Shown: one piece after another, positions 42,712 through 50,970 of the stretch
Position numbering within the stretch: position 1 is the stretch's first letter
How the letters are laid out: each line of letters begins with the position of its first letter
From: Flavobacteriaceae bacterium
Lineage (GTDB): Bacteria > Bacteroidota > Bacteroidia > Flavobacteriales > Flavobacteriaceae
Direction: 5' to 3'
Assembly (NCBI GenBank): GCA_028280265.1
Contig: JANQMD010000044.1
Span: forward strand, 1-64,000
DNA length: 64,000 bases
The notes under the pieces: generated by a model
What the model saw: only the letters and a program-made list of their open reading frames with translations
Told to the model about the DNA's origin: nothing
Database searches by the model: none
Translations under genes and position numbers: made by a program

Positions 42712-44028
42712 ATGGAATTTGAGTTGAAAATGCCTCGATTAGGAGAGAGTATAAAAGAAGTGGCTATCATTACTTGGTTCAAATCTGTAGGTGATATCAT
42801 CGAGGAAGACGAGATGTTGCTTGAGGTAGCGACAGATAAAGTAGATTCTGAGATTCCTTCAACGGTCTCTGGTGTTATAAAAGAGATTTTTTTTGAGCCA
42901 GATACCGTCGTAAATGTTGGAGATACGATTGCGATTATTGAAATGGATGAGTCTGTAAAATCAAAGTCCAAGGAGAAAGCAAAAGAAGTATCCAGAAAAA
43001 CCGAAAAGAAACCAGTTGCTAAAAAACGAAAACTTAAAAGTTCAGCCCTTCGACAAGCTCAGGGTAACACTTCGATTTCAACTTCAACTCCAGTAAAGAA
43101 CAATACATTTTTTTCCCCACTCATCATCTCTATTGCTAAGGAACAGCATATTAGTTTTGAAGAGTTGGCTCGTATTCCTGCTTCAGGAAAAGATGGGAGA
43201 TTACGAAAAAGCGATCTGTTTAAATATATTGAAGGGGGGAGACCTTATCAATACGTACAACCTATTGCAGAACCAGATCCAACAGCATATCGTATTCCAC
43301 AATTAAATCTTGATAAGGGAACTGGGAAGATTGTAAAGATGGATCGAATGCGTCAAATGATTGCCGATCATATGGTGTATTCGAAACATACCTCACCTCA
43401 TGTGACTGCTTATGTTGAAGCCGACCTAACAGAAATGGTGAAGTGGAGAAATGAAAATAAACTTGTCTTTCAAGAAAAGTACAACGAGAAACTCACCTTT
43501 ACACCACTTTTTGTGGAAGCTGTGGCAAAAGCAGTGAAAGCTTTTCCTATGATCAATGTTTCTGTAGATGGAGAGAATATTATTGTAAAGGAAAACATCA
43601 ATATTGGAATGGCTACCGCATTGCCTAGTGGAAATCTGATTGTTCCTGTGGTGAAAAATGCAGATACGAAAGATCTTGAAAAATTGGCAAAAGATGTAAA
43701 TCAATTGGCAGGAAAGGCAAGAGACAATAAGCTTAATGCCGACGATATTCAAGGAAGTACATTTACTATTTCCAATGTAGGAACCTTTGGAAGTGTGATG
43801 GGAACTCCTATTATCAACCAGCCAGAAGTAGCCATTTTGGCTTTGGGAATCATTAAAAAAAGAGCTGAAGTACTCGAAACTTCAGAAGGAGACGAAATTG
43901 CAATTCGAAGTATGATGTACTTATCACTTTCTTTTGATCATCGTGTGGTAGATGGGTACTTAGGAGGAAGTTTCTTGCGTCGTGTTGCAGATGAATTAGA
44001 ACAATTTGATACAAGTAGAAATATCTAA
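42712..44028 (+). CDS. 2-oxo acid dehydrogenase E2 (dihydrolipoamide acyltransferase)
   Basis: The transacylase core of a branched-chain-type 2-oxo acid dehydrogenase. The N-terminal lipoyl domain has VATDKVDSEIPS, with the lipoyl lysine near residue 42. The peripheral E1/E3-binding domain follows at about 135-170 (SPLIISIAKEQH, GKDGRLRKSDLFKYI). The catalytic domain ends with SFDHRVVDGYLGGSFL (His/Asp motif HRVVDG). Between lipoyl and binding domains, the linker contains SALRQAQGN, the translation of a dispersed DNA repeat (43045-43069). A TACTTTTG box at 42678-42685 is a possible -7 element. The ATG at 42703 is an alternative start. Confidence 0.93.
   Translation: MEFELKMPRLGESIKEVAIITWFKSVGDIIEEDEMLLEVATDKVDSEIPSTVSGVIKEIFFEPDTVVNVGDTIAIIEMDESVKSKSKEKAKEVSRKTEKKPVAKKRKLKSSALRQAQGNTSISTSTPVKNNTFFSPLIISIAKEQHISFEELARIPASGKDGRLRKSDLFKYIEGGRPYQYVQPIAEPDPTAYRIPQLNLDKGTGKIVKMDRMRQMIADHMVYSKHTSPHVTAYVEADLTEMVKWRNENKLVFQEKYNEKLTFTPLFVEAVAKAVKAFPMINVSVDGENIIVKENINIGMATALPSGNLIVPVVKNADTKDLEKLAKDVNQLAGKARDNKLNADDIQGSTFTISNVGTFGSVMGTPIINQPEVAILALGIIKKRAEVLETSEGDEIAIRSMMYLSLSFDHRVVDGYLGGSFLRRVADELEQFDTSRNI
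43045..43069. repeat. Dispersed repeat captured inside the E2 coding sequence
   Basis: The DNA cccttcgacaagctcaggg, in its reverse form ccctgagcttgtcgaaggg, is the same element found between genes at 52023 and 62858. Here it is in frame in the flexible linker of E2 and adds about eight residues (ALRQAQGN). The hinge tolerates the insertion. Confidence 0.75.
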
Positions 44029-44032
44029 AAAC

Positions 44033-44104
44033 GTCATTCCGAACGGCGTGAAGGAATCTCATGGATGAGATTGCCGCGCTTCGCTCGCAAAGACAGAATA
44101 CAGA
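44033..44104. repeat. Dispersed repeat between E2 and the aminotransferase
   Basis: The stretch cgtcattccgaacggcgtga followed by aaggaatctcatgg and cttcgctcgcaaagacag is a composite of the genome's intergenic repeats. It supplies a false upstream start for the aminotransferase (the frame from 44065 reads RLPRFARKD). Confidence 0.6.
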
Positions 44105-44109
44105 AAATC

Positions 44110-45177
44110 ATGTCATATAATATCCAAATACAAACCGTTGAAAAGTCCAAAGTTGACAATGTAGATTTTAACAATATTCCAATGGGAACGACCTTTACAG
44201 ATCACATGTTTATCTGTGATTATGCAAATGGTGTATGGGGAACTCCAAGAATTCAACCTCTAGAATTCATTCCTACGCATCCAGCTGCCATGGCACTACA
44301 TTATGGGCAAGCCATTTTTGAGGGAATGAAAGCTACTGTAGATACGGAAGGTAACCCCATGTTGTTTAGAGCAGATAAAAACGCAGCAAGATTGAATTTC
44401 AGTGCCGATAGAATGGGAATGCCTCATTTTCCAGAGGATTTATTTGTAGAAGGGTTAAAGCAATTGGTGGCTTTGGAACAGAGTTGGATTCCTCCACAAG
44501 AAGGAAGTGCTCTGTATTTGAGGCCTTTCATGTATGCAGATGAACCCTTTATTGGGATGCGTGCTGCGAACAACTTTAAGTTCATTATCATGGCTTCTCC
44601 TGCAGGTCCATTTTTCACAAAAAGAATCAAATTGTATGCAGAAACGAAATACATCAGGGCTGCTGCAGGTGGAACTGGAGAAGCGAAAGCTGCGGGGAAT
44701 TATGCTGCTGCTATTCGTCCTACAGAGATTGCAAAATCAAAAGGATATGACCAAGTATTATGGTTAGATGCTGTTGAACACAAATACATTCAGGAAGTAG
44801 GAACGATGAACATTTTCTTCAAAATCGATGGCAAATTCATCACACCAGAAAAAGATGGTGCTATTTTGGATGGAATTACTAGAATGAGTGTCATCGACTT
44901 ATTGCGTTACAAGGGATATGAAGTGATTGAGAGACCTATCACCATTGATGAAATTGAAAAGGCTTCTAATAATGGAACCTTAGAAGAAGCTTTCGGAACA
45001 GGAACAGCGGTAGGAATTGCGTACATTCAAGAAATAGGAATGCACGATAAAACCATTCATGTTTCAGATGAAAGCCCAGTAGGACTGGATATTAATGATA
45101 CATTGAATGGGATTAAAATGGGGAAAATAGAAGACAGGTTCAATTGGATGATTAAGATTGAAAAAGAGTTTGTATAA
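44110..45177 (+). CDS. ilvE: Branched-chain amino acid aminotransferase
   Basis: A fold-type IV PLP enzyme that moves the amino group of Leu, Ile and Val to 2-oxoglutarate. It has HYGQAIFEGMKA, the PLP lysine in GEAKAAGNYAAAI, the motif LWLDAVEHKYIQEVGTMN and the phosphate loop FGTGTAVGI. Length about 355 is typical of class II BCATs. The start at 44110 gives MSYNIQIQTVEKS, as in family members. It lies between E2 and E1 of the branched-chain 2-oxo acid dehydrogenase, so its products feed that complex. Confidence 0.95.
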   Translation: MSYNIQIQTVEKSKVDNVDFNNIPMGTTFTDHMFICDYANGVWGTPRIQPLEFIPTHPAAMALHYGQAIFEGMKATVDTEGNPMLFRADKNAARLNFSADRMGMPHFPEDLFVEGLKQLVALEQSWIPPQEGSALYLRPFMYADEPFIGMRAANNFKFIIMASPAGPFFTKRIKLYAETKYIRAAAGGTGEAKAAGNYAAAIRPTEIAKSKGYDQVLWLDAVEHKYIQEVGTMNIFFKIDGKFITPEKDGAILDGITRMSVIDLLRYKGYEVIERPITIDEIEKASNNGTLEEAFGTGTAVGIAYIQEIGMHDKTIHVSDESPVGLDINDTLNGIKMGKIEDRFNWMIKIEKEFV

Positions 45178-45209
45178 TTAAAATGCCACCGGAACTGACA
45201 AATGATTTT

Positions 45210-45287
45210 GTCATTCCTGCGAAGGCAGGAATCAAAAGAGAAAGAATACATTTAATTTAAATAGATTCCTGCCTTCGCAGGAATGAC
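45210..45287. repeat. Perfect 24-bp inverted repeat with 30-nt loop
   Basis: Arms at 45210-45233 and 45264-45287 are exact reverse complements (TCATTCCTGCGAAGGCAGGA core), each also palindromic inside. It fills the spacer between ilvE and the E1 gene and overlaps a false start codon at 45283. It may form a strong RNA hairpin that tunes E1 expression, or act as a double copy of the dispersed element. Confidence 0.85.
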
Positions 45288-45291
45288 CTTT

Positions 45292-47370
45292 ATGAATAAA
45301 AAAATACTAAAGCAAGCATATTCAAACCTTTGTACCGCCAAAGCCATGGCAGAGTTGTACAAAGAAAACTTTAAGGTAGTTTCCAAATATGTACATGCAA
45401 CCTCCCGAGGTCATGAAGCCATACAAACTGCTTTGGGGATGCAACTATTACCTCAAGACTACGCTTTCCCATATTACAGAGATGACGCAATGTTACTCTC
45501 ATTTGGATTGGAACCTCATGACTTAATGTTGCAGTTGTTGGCAAAAAAAGAGGATCCATTTTCTGGAGGAAGAACGTACTATAGTCATCCGAGTTTAAAA
45601 GATGACGACAAACCTAAAATTCCACACCAGTCATCTGCTACGGGAATGCAAGCCATTCCGGCTACAGGGACGGCGATGGGAATGCAATACAAAGAATTGC
45701 AAAATATAGAAGATTCTGCGGCAAAAATGTCATCTCGAGCGGAGTCGAGAGATCTCAATCCAATTACCGTTTGCTCGTTGGGTGATGCATCCGTAACCGA
45801 AGGAGAGATTGCAGAAGCTTTTCAGATGGTAGCGTTAAAGCAATTACCCATTCTGTATTTGGTACAAGACAATGGCTGGGATATTTCAGCCAATGCCGAA
45901 GAAACCAGAGCTCAAAACGCTTATGAATATGCGCAAGGGTTTCATGGTTTGGAGGCTATTTCTATAGATGGGGCTAACTTTATTGAAAGTTATGAAGCCA
46001 TTGAAAAAGTGATCAACACCATTCGCAAAGATCGAAGACCTTTCTTGGTGCATGCAAAAGTCCCGTTGTTGAATCATCATACATCAGGAGTACGCATGGA
46101 ATGGTACCGAGACGATCTGGAAGAAGCACGTTCTCGTGATCCGTATCCGGTTTTAAAACAACAGTTGTTAGACAACGGATTTACACAAGAAGAAGTTGAG
46201 GCCATTGAAAACGAAGCAAAAGAAAAAGTTCAATCCGATTTTGAGAGAGCACAGCTAGCAGAAGATCCAAAACCAGAAGATTTATTTACACATGATTTTG
46301 CTCCAACGCCCATTACTGAAGAGAACGGTGACCGCTCTCCGAAAGGAAATGAGAAAGTAGTCATGGTCGATTGTGCTTTGTTTGGTGTTGAGGAGTTAAT
46401 GAAAAAGCACAAAGAATGCCTGTTATACGGACAAGATGTAGGAGGGCGTTTAGGTGGTGTTTTTCGTGAAGCTGCTACATTAGCTCAAAAGTTTGGAGAC
46501 GATCGAGTTTTCAACACACCTATTCAGGAGGCATTTATTGTAGGTTCTACAGTTGGAATGAGCGCAGTGGGATTGAAACCCATTGTAGAAGTACAATTTG
46601 CAGATTACATCTGGCCCGGACTCAATCAATTGTTTACCGAGGTGAGCAGGAGTTGTTATCTGTCCAATGGAAAATGGCCTGTGAGTATGATTTTACGAGT
46701 TCCTATTGGAGCTTATGGAAGTGGAGGTCCGTACCATTCTTCGTCTGTAGAAAGTGTGCTCACCAGCATCCGAGGAATTAAAATTGCTTATCCAAGCAAT
46801 GGAGCAGATTTAAAAGGATTGTTAAAAGCTGCGTATTACGATCCCAATCCAGTGGTTTTTTTAGAACACAAAGGATTGTATTGGAGTAAGGTTCCCGGAA
46901 CACAAGGAGCAACTTCTATAGAACCTGCTGAGGATTATATTTTACCTTTTGGAAAAGCTTGGGTCTTACAAGAAATCTGGAAGCAAGAGGAGGAAGAGAC
47001 CTTGACAATTGTGACCTATGGAATGGGAGTGCATTGGGCGATGAATGCCAGTGCAGAATTGGGAATGCAAGATACCATTGAAGTGATTGATTTACGAACA
47101 TTGTATCCTCTTGACGAAGAGACTGTAATGAAATCTGTTAAGAAAAATGGCAAGTGCTTGGTGGTAACGGAAGAGCCAGCATCAACAGGATTTGCAAGGG
47201 CTTTGTCAGGAAAAATACAAGAAGAATGTTTTGCGTATTTAGACGCTCCTGTAATGACCATTGGTAGTGAAAATATGCCTGCAATTCCGTTGAATTCTAC
47301 ATTGGAACAAACCATGATTCCGTCTACAGAAAAAGTAAAATTAAAGATTCAGGAGATCCTTAATTTTTAG
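45292..47370 (+). CDS. Fused E1 alpha-beta subunit of 2-oxo acid dehydrogenase
   Basis: The thiamine-diphosphate decarboxylase component, about 692 residues, with both halves in one chain. The alpha half (to about residue 340) holds FPYYRDDAMLLSFGL, the ThDP site GDASVTEGE...DNGWDIS and HHTSGVRMEWYRDD. The beta half (from about 355) holds LLYGQDVGGRLGGVFREA, PIQEAFIVGSTVGMSAVGLKPIVEVQFADY and VVTEEPASTGFA. The alpha half contains SSRAESRD, the translation of a dispersed repeat (45729-45756). The ATG at 45292 is preferred to the one at 45283 inside the inverted repeat. Context favours branched-chain 2-oxo acids. E3 is not in the window. Confidence 0.94.
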   Translation: MNKKILKQAYSNLCTAKAMAELYKENFKVVSKYVHATSRGHEAIQTALGMQLLPQDYAFPYYRDDAMLLSFGLEPHDLMLQLLAKKEDPFSGGRTYYSHPSLKDDDKPKIPHQSSATGMQAIPATGTAMGMQYKELQNIEDSAAKMSSRAESRDLNPITVCSLGDASVTEGEIAEAFQMVALKQLPILYLVQDNGWDISANAEETRAQNAYEYAQGFHGLEAISIDGANFIESYEAIEKVINTIRKDRRPFLVHAKVPLLNHHTSGVRMEWYRDDLEEARSRDPYPVLKQQLLDNGFTQEEVEAIENEAKEKVQSDFERAQLAEDPKPEDLFTHDFAPTPITEENGDRSPKGNEKVVMVDCALFGVEELMKKHKECLLYGQDVGGRLGGVFREAATLAQKFGDDRVFNTPIQEAFIVGSTVGMSAVGLKPIVEVQFADYIWPGLNQLFTEVSRSCYLSNGKWPVSMILRVPIGAYGSGGPYHSSSVESVLTSIRGIKIAYPSNGADLKGLLKAAYYDPNPVVFLEHKGLYWSKVPGTQGATSIEPAEDYILPFGKAWVLQEIWKQEEEETLTIVTYGMGVHWAMNASAELGMQDTIEVIDLRTLYPLDEETVMKSVKKNGKCLVVTEEPASTGFARALSGKIQEECFAYLDAPVMTIGSENMPAIPLNSTLEQTMIPSTEKVKLKIQEILNF
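45729..45756. repeat. Dispersed repeat captured inside the E1 coding sequence
   Basis: The DNA tcatctcgagcggagtcgag followed by agatctc matches the intergenic element at 59487-59514 (tcatttcgagcgcagtcgag followed by aaatctc). It is in frame and encodes SSRAESRD just before the ThDP-binding motif, in a surface loop of the alpha half. It is a second case of repeat capture in the same gene set. Confidence 0.8.
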
Positions 47371-47423
47371 AAAATCCGTACCTTTCCAGTGTTTGAAAAA
47401 CGAATCAAAACAAATACTTAATT

Positions 47424-47735
47424 ATGGGGTTATTTGGAATCTTTAGTCAAAAAGAAAGCGTAGATAAAATCAAAGAATATCTAGACAAAGGAGCTGTTGT
47501 TTTAGATGTAAGAACTCAGCAAGAGTGGGATGAAGATCATCTAGAAGGAGCTAAACACATTGTTTTGAATACCATTCCAGATCATCTAGAGGAAATCAAA
47601 TCATTAGACAAACCTATTATTGCTGTATGCAAGAGTGGTGGAAGAAGTCAGAGTGCTACCGATTTTTTAAATCACCAAGGCTTGGATGTTATCAACGGAG
47701 GCCCTTGGCAGAATGTGGCCCAGTTTGTTGATTAA
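47424..47735 (+). CDS. Single-domain rhodanese
   Basis: A 103-residue sulfurtransferase domain. It has VVLDVRTQQEWDEDHLEGAKHI, then the active-site loop AVCKSGGRSQSA with the catalytic cysteine near residue 73, and the tail VINGGPW. It probably carries persulfide sulphur or acts in redox stress. Its stop codon overlaps that of the convergent membrane-protein gene (TTAA shared). Confidence 0.93.
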   Translation: MGLFGIFSQKESVDKIKEYLDKGAVVLDVRTQQEWDEDHLEGAKHIVLNTIPDHLEEIKSLDKPIIAVCKSGGRSQSATDFLNHQGLDVINGGPWQNVAQFVD

Positions 47736-48121
47736 ACGTAGTTGTTAAATCCCCTTTTCTTGAGTCTTTCGAGTCTTCTGTAGACCTTATAGGAATGTGT
47801 AAACTTGCGAATGACTGCAAAGACACCTCCTAACAAGGCTCCTGTAAAAGCACCCATGATTCCAGGGTCGAAATGATGACCCGTAATCCAATACTTCGCA
47901 TAGAATACCATGATTCCTATTAAGATAGAAATCATAAAAACTTGTAGCTTCGATTTTGAAAAATACGCATAGATAGAGCAGAAAAAACCTGTTATAATAG
48001 AAGTAGCTGTAATTTTCGTGAAGAAAAGTTCTTTTATCCCAGCCTCAGGAAGAAAAAATGCGGTTATGAAAATACCAATTACAGCACCTGCTAAAATTCC
48101 TATGACTATTTTTTGAATCAT
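47732..48121 (-). CDS. Small integral membrane protein of unknown function
   Basis: A 129-residue protein with four likely membrane segments (IVIGILAGAVIGIFITAFFL, ATSIITGFFCSIYAYF, VFMISILIGIMVFYAKYW, GIMGAFTGALLGGVFAVI) and a basic C-terminal tail (VYRRLERLKKRG). No family is recognised. It converges on the rhodanese gene. Confidence 0.7.
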   Translation of the reverse strand: MIQKIVIGILAGAVIGIFITAFFLPEAGIKELFFTKITATSIITGFFCSIYAYFSKSKLQVFMISILIGIMVFYAKYWITGHHFDPGIMGAFTGALLGGVFAVIRKFTHSYKVYRRLERLKKRGFNNYV

Positions 48122-48166
48122 TAACTGAGAATCTCGAGGTTTAAAAGTACAACTTATTTTTAATAT

Positions 48167-48820
48167 TTAAATGAGATTTTTCTTTTGAGCCTTTAATACA
48201 GCTTCCATTTTATTGTGAACCTGAAGTTTTCGGTAAATATTTTCGATATGCTTTCGAACCGTAGAAGGTGAGATCACTAAGTTTTCCGCGATGAGATTGT
48301 AATTAAGCCCCTTGCTAAGTTGAATTAAAATTTCTGTTTCTCTCTTGGAGAGCCTTACTTCTTCAAGGTCCTCTTTTGTATCTGTTTTAAAAGTTGGATT
48401 CCTAAGTAGATTCAAGGTCTTTAGAGCTATGCTGGGAGTCATAGGGGCACCATCATTCAAAACCTCTAAAATGCTATCATGTAATTTTTGAGCATCGATT
48501 TCTTTTAATAAATAGCCATTAGCTCCTGCCTTAATAGAATCGAAAATGTATTCGTCATCATCATAAACAGTGAGCATGATAATTTTAATTTGTGGATACT
48601 GATTTTTAACCAATTCAGTAGCTTTAATGCCATTCATTTCAGGCATTTGGATGTCCATAAGAATTACATCAACTCGTTGATCATCTGCCAATTTTCCAAT
48701 AAGTTCAGCGCCATTTTTTGCAATAAATTTTATAGTAATATCTTCAAAAAAAGAGAGCTTTTCTTGGATGGTCTTTACCAAAAAATGGTTGTCCTCAGCG
48801 ATGGCGATTCGTAATTTCAT
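48167..48820 (-). CDS. NarL/LuxR-type response regulator
   Basis: A 217-residue regulator. The receiver domain has the phospho-acceptor Asp56 in DVILMDIQMPEMNG, the Thr in IIMLTVYDDD and the Lys in YLLKEIDA. The C-terminal LuxR helix-turn-helix starts LSKRETEILIQLSKGLNYNLIAENLVISPSTVRKHI. It overlaps the histidine kinase gene by 4 bp, so the two form a cognate pair. Targets are unknown. Confidence 0.95.
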   Translation of the reverse strand: MKLRIAIAEDNHFLVKTIQEKLSFFEDITIKFIAKNGAELIGKLADDQRVDVILMDIQMPEMNGIKATELVKNQYPQIKIIMLTVYDDDEYIFDSIKAGANGYLLKEIDAQKLHDSILEVLNDGAPMTPSIALKTLNLLRNPTFKTDTKEDLEEVRLSKRETEILIQLSKGLNYNLIAENLVISPSTVRKHIENIYRKLQVHNKMEAVLKAQKKNLI

Positions 48821-50616
48821 AAATGCGATTTATCAATAGAGACTTGTATTTGAGTTCCTTTCCCTAAATCCGATTTAAGAACTACTTCACCATGGATAGC
48901 AGAGACTCTATTTTCAATATTGGACAAGCCATTACCAGCAACAAAATTATTTTTATCAAACCCTTTTCCATTGTCTTCAATAGTGATTAGAATCTCAGAT
49001 TTTGATTGCTTAAATTGAATGGAAATTTTACTAGCACTCGAATGCTTTAAGGCATTATTTATAGCCTCTTGAATTACTCGAAAAAGATTCATTCCAACAA
49101 CAGAACTAAAAGTGTATGAGTTCATTGATTTTTCGGTAATCTCAAAATCAATATGATGAGCGATTTTTTTAGCTTTTTCAACAAAAGAGAGCAATCTTCC
49201 ATGCAAATCTTCAAAAGTTACCTTGTTTTTATTCATAGCCCAGATGGTATCTCTTAGTTGATCGATGGTTTCTATGGTGAAACTACTGATTGTAGATAGT
49301 TTTTCTTTGACGAGCTTGGATGAATCAGAAGATAGCATTTTAAGATTGTCAATAGATGAAATAATAAAAGTTAACTGAGAGCCAATATTATCATGTAAAT
49401 CTCTTGAAATCTCTAGTCGTTGTTCCTGTAGTTTATTTTGAGTTTTAATTTTGGTTAGTGCATCTTTTAAGCTCATTTCTTTTTGAAATTGCTTTTGCTT
49501 TAGCTGATGTCTTTTGTACAAACCAATAAGAATAATGGTCAGAATAATAATTGAGCCCCCAAGAACTAATGAAAAGATATTTTTGTTCTTGATGCGTAAG
49601 TTTTGCTCAGCAATCTCTTTTTCTTTTTCAGCCGTTTTATACTTGGCCTCCATTTCCGTAACCCCATCAGCTATCCGCTTATTATACATTTGAATAGTAA
49701 GTCCGTAAATCTTCTCCTGTACCTCAGTTGTTTCCTTGTAGCGATTTAAAGCAAGCAATGTTTTCTTTTTTTTCACATAGGCATAAGATAAAGAAGCATT
49801 GTCTTTGGATTTTTCATAAATAGCAATAGCCTGATCAATAATCTCTAATGCTTCTTTTAGCTTTTGCTGCTTGGTTAAAATGCTATTTTTCTTAATGAGA
49901 GCAAATCCTAAATATTGATCATTCTTAGATTGTTTTGCATACTTTATAGCTTCGTTGGCTTTTTTATATGCAGTGTTGAGTTGATTCAACTGTATGTAAC
50001 ATTCTGCCCATAAACTTGTACAAAGTGACAATTCTGTGAGTTGATTTTTAGCTATAAATATTTTTGCTACCTGTTCATAGTTGTGAATAGCTTTGTAAAA
50101 TAGACTAGAATCTTTTTGAGCCATTCCTTCTTCAAGGTTTATGGTCCCAAGGTTTTGAAGAATCTTGGTTTGCACTCTTCCTGACAGGAATTTATTCAAA
50201 TTATTGGCTTTTTCAAAGTATTCTAAAGAAACGAGTCTTCTATTAAGTAAGTAGTTGCAGATTCCTATTTGATAATATGCAAGCGCAATATTGTTAGAAT
50301 CGTTGATATTTTTAAAAAAAGCTAGAGAGGACAGTAATATTTCGTGTGCTTTTTGAGTATCTCCTTTTCGCATAAAGATGGCCGCTTTTGCAACACTCTC
50401 TTTGTAATACAAGGTTGAGTCAATAGATTGTTTGACACGAATTGCAATGGCTCTTTCAAGATAAAAACTAGCAGAATCGAGTTGCCTATTGTCAGTAAAA
50501 GCCATGCTCTTGTTCAAGAGATCATTAATAACAAACTCAGCATTTTCTTGCGAAAATGCTGAGTTAAAGTAAATGAATAATAAAAAGGGGAGAAAAACGC
50601 TTTTCATCACAGACAA
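48817..50616 (-). CDS. TPR-containing sensor histidine kinase
   Basis: A 599-residue sensor. The signal peptide (FLPFLLFIYFNSAFSQ) leads into a periplasmic region of TPR-like helical repeats at about 30-330. One membrane segment follows at about 345-368 (IFSLVLGGSIIILTIILIGLY). A HisKA_3 dimerisation helix carries the phospho-acceptor in ISRDLHDNIGSQ near residue 410. The HATPase domain has VIQEAINNALKHSSAS and DNGKGFD. NarL-type kinases with TPR sensors are common in Bacteroidota. Its signal is unknown. It pairs with the response regulator downstream by a 4-bp overlap. Confidence 0.94.
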   Translation of the reverse strand: MSVMKSVFLPFLLFIYFNSAFSQENAEFVINDLLNKSMAFTDNRQLDSASFYLERAIAIRVKQSIDSTLYYKESVAKAAIFMRKGDTQKAHEILLSSLAFFKNINDSNNIALAYYQIGICNYLLNRRLVSLEYFEKANNLNKFLSGRVQTKILQNLGTINLEEGMAQKDSSLFYKAIHNYEQVAKIFIAKNQLTELSLCTSLWAECYIQLNQLNTAYKKANEAIKYAKQSKNDQYLGFALIKKNSILTKQQKLKEALEIIDQAIAIYEKSKDNASLSYAYVKKKKTLLALNRYKETTEVQEKIYGLTIQMYNKRIADGVTEMEAKYKTAEKEKEIAEQNLRIKNKNIFSLVLGGSIIILTIILIGLYKRHQLKQKQFQKEMSLKDALTKIKTQNKLQEQRLEISRDLHDNIGSQLTFIISSIDNLKMLSSDSSKLVKEKLSTISSFTIETIDQLRDTIWAMNKNKVTFEDLHGRLLSFVEKAKKIAHHIDFEITEKSMNSYTFSSVVGMNLFRVIQEAINNALKHSSASKISIQFKQSKSEILITIEDNGKGFDKNNFVAGNGLSNIENRVSAIHGEVVLKSDLGKGTQIQVSIDKSHL

Positions 50617-50617
50617 G

Positions 50618-50902
50618 TTACAAATTATTTAAAAGCTGGGGGACAGTCTCTTTTAAATCAAAATCGATATTCATGAGATTCAATTGAATAAACAAGATTT
50701 TGTGGTCTGTATTCTTTGTCTTAAACTCGAGCTTTTTTACTTCTTCACGATAATGATCGTTCAAATATTTGTTCTCTTCAATTTCATTGATTAATGAAAT
50801 GATCTTTTGATGATTTTCATACTCAATAGATTGGAACTGTTTGATCATCTGAAGCGTTAAAAAAGCAATAATTGCTAAAAAGAAACATGTAAGATATAGC
50901 AT
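50618..50902 (-). CDS. Small single-pass membrane coiled-coil protein
   Basis: A 94-residue protein with one N-terminal membrane segment (LTCFFLAIIAFLTLQM) and a charged helical region (EIEENKYLNDHYREEVKKLEFK). It ends one base before the kinase start and is therefore in the same operon as the two-component pair. It may be an accessory to the kinase. No family is recognised. Confidence 0.65.
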   Translation of the reverse strand: MLYLTCFFLAIIAFLTLQMIKQFQSIEYENHQKIISLINEIEENKYLNDHYREEVKKLEFKTKNTDHKILFIQLNLMNIDFDLKETVPQLLNNL

Positions 50903-50970
50903 GCATTATTATTCTGAGTACAAATCTGCTCAAATTAGTCCGGCCATAAAATACGTCATTTGACGTATTT

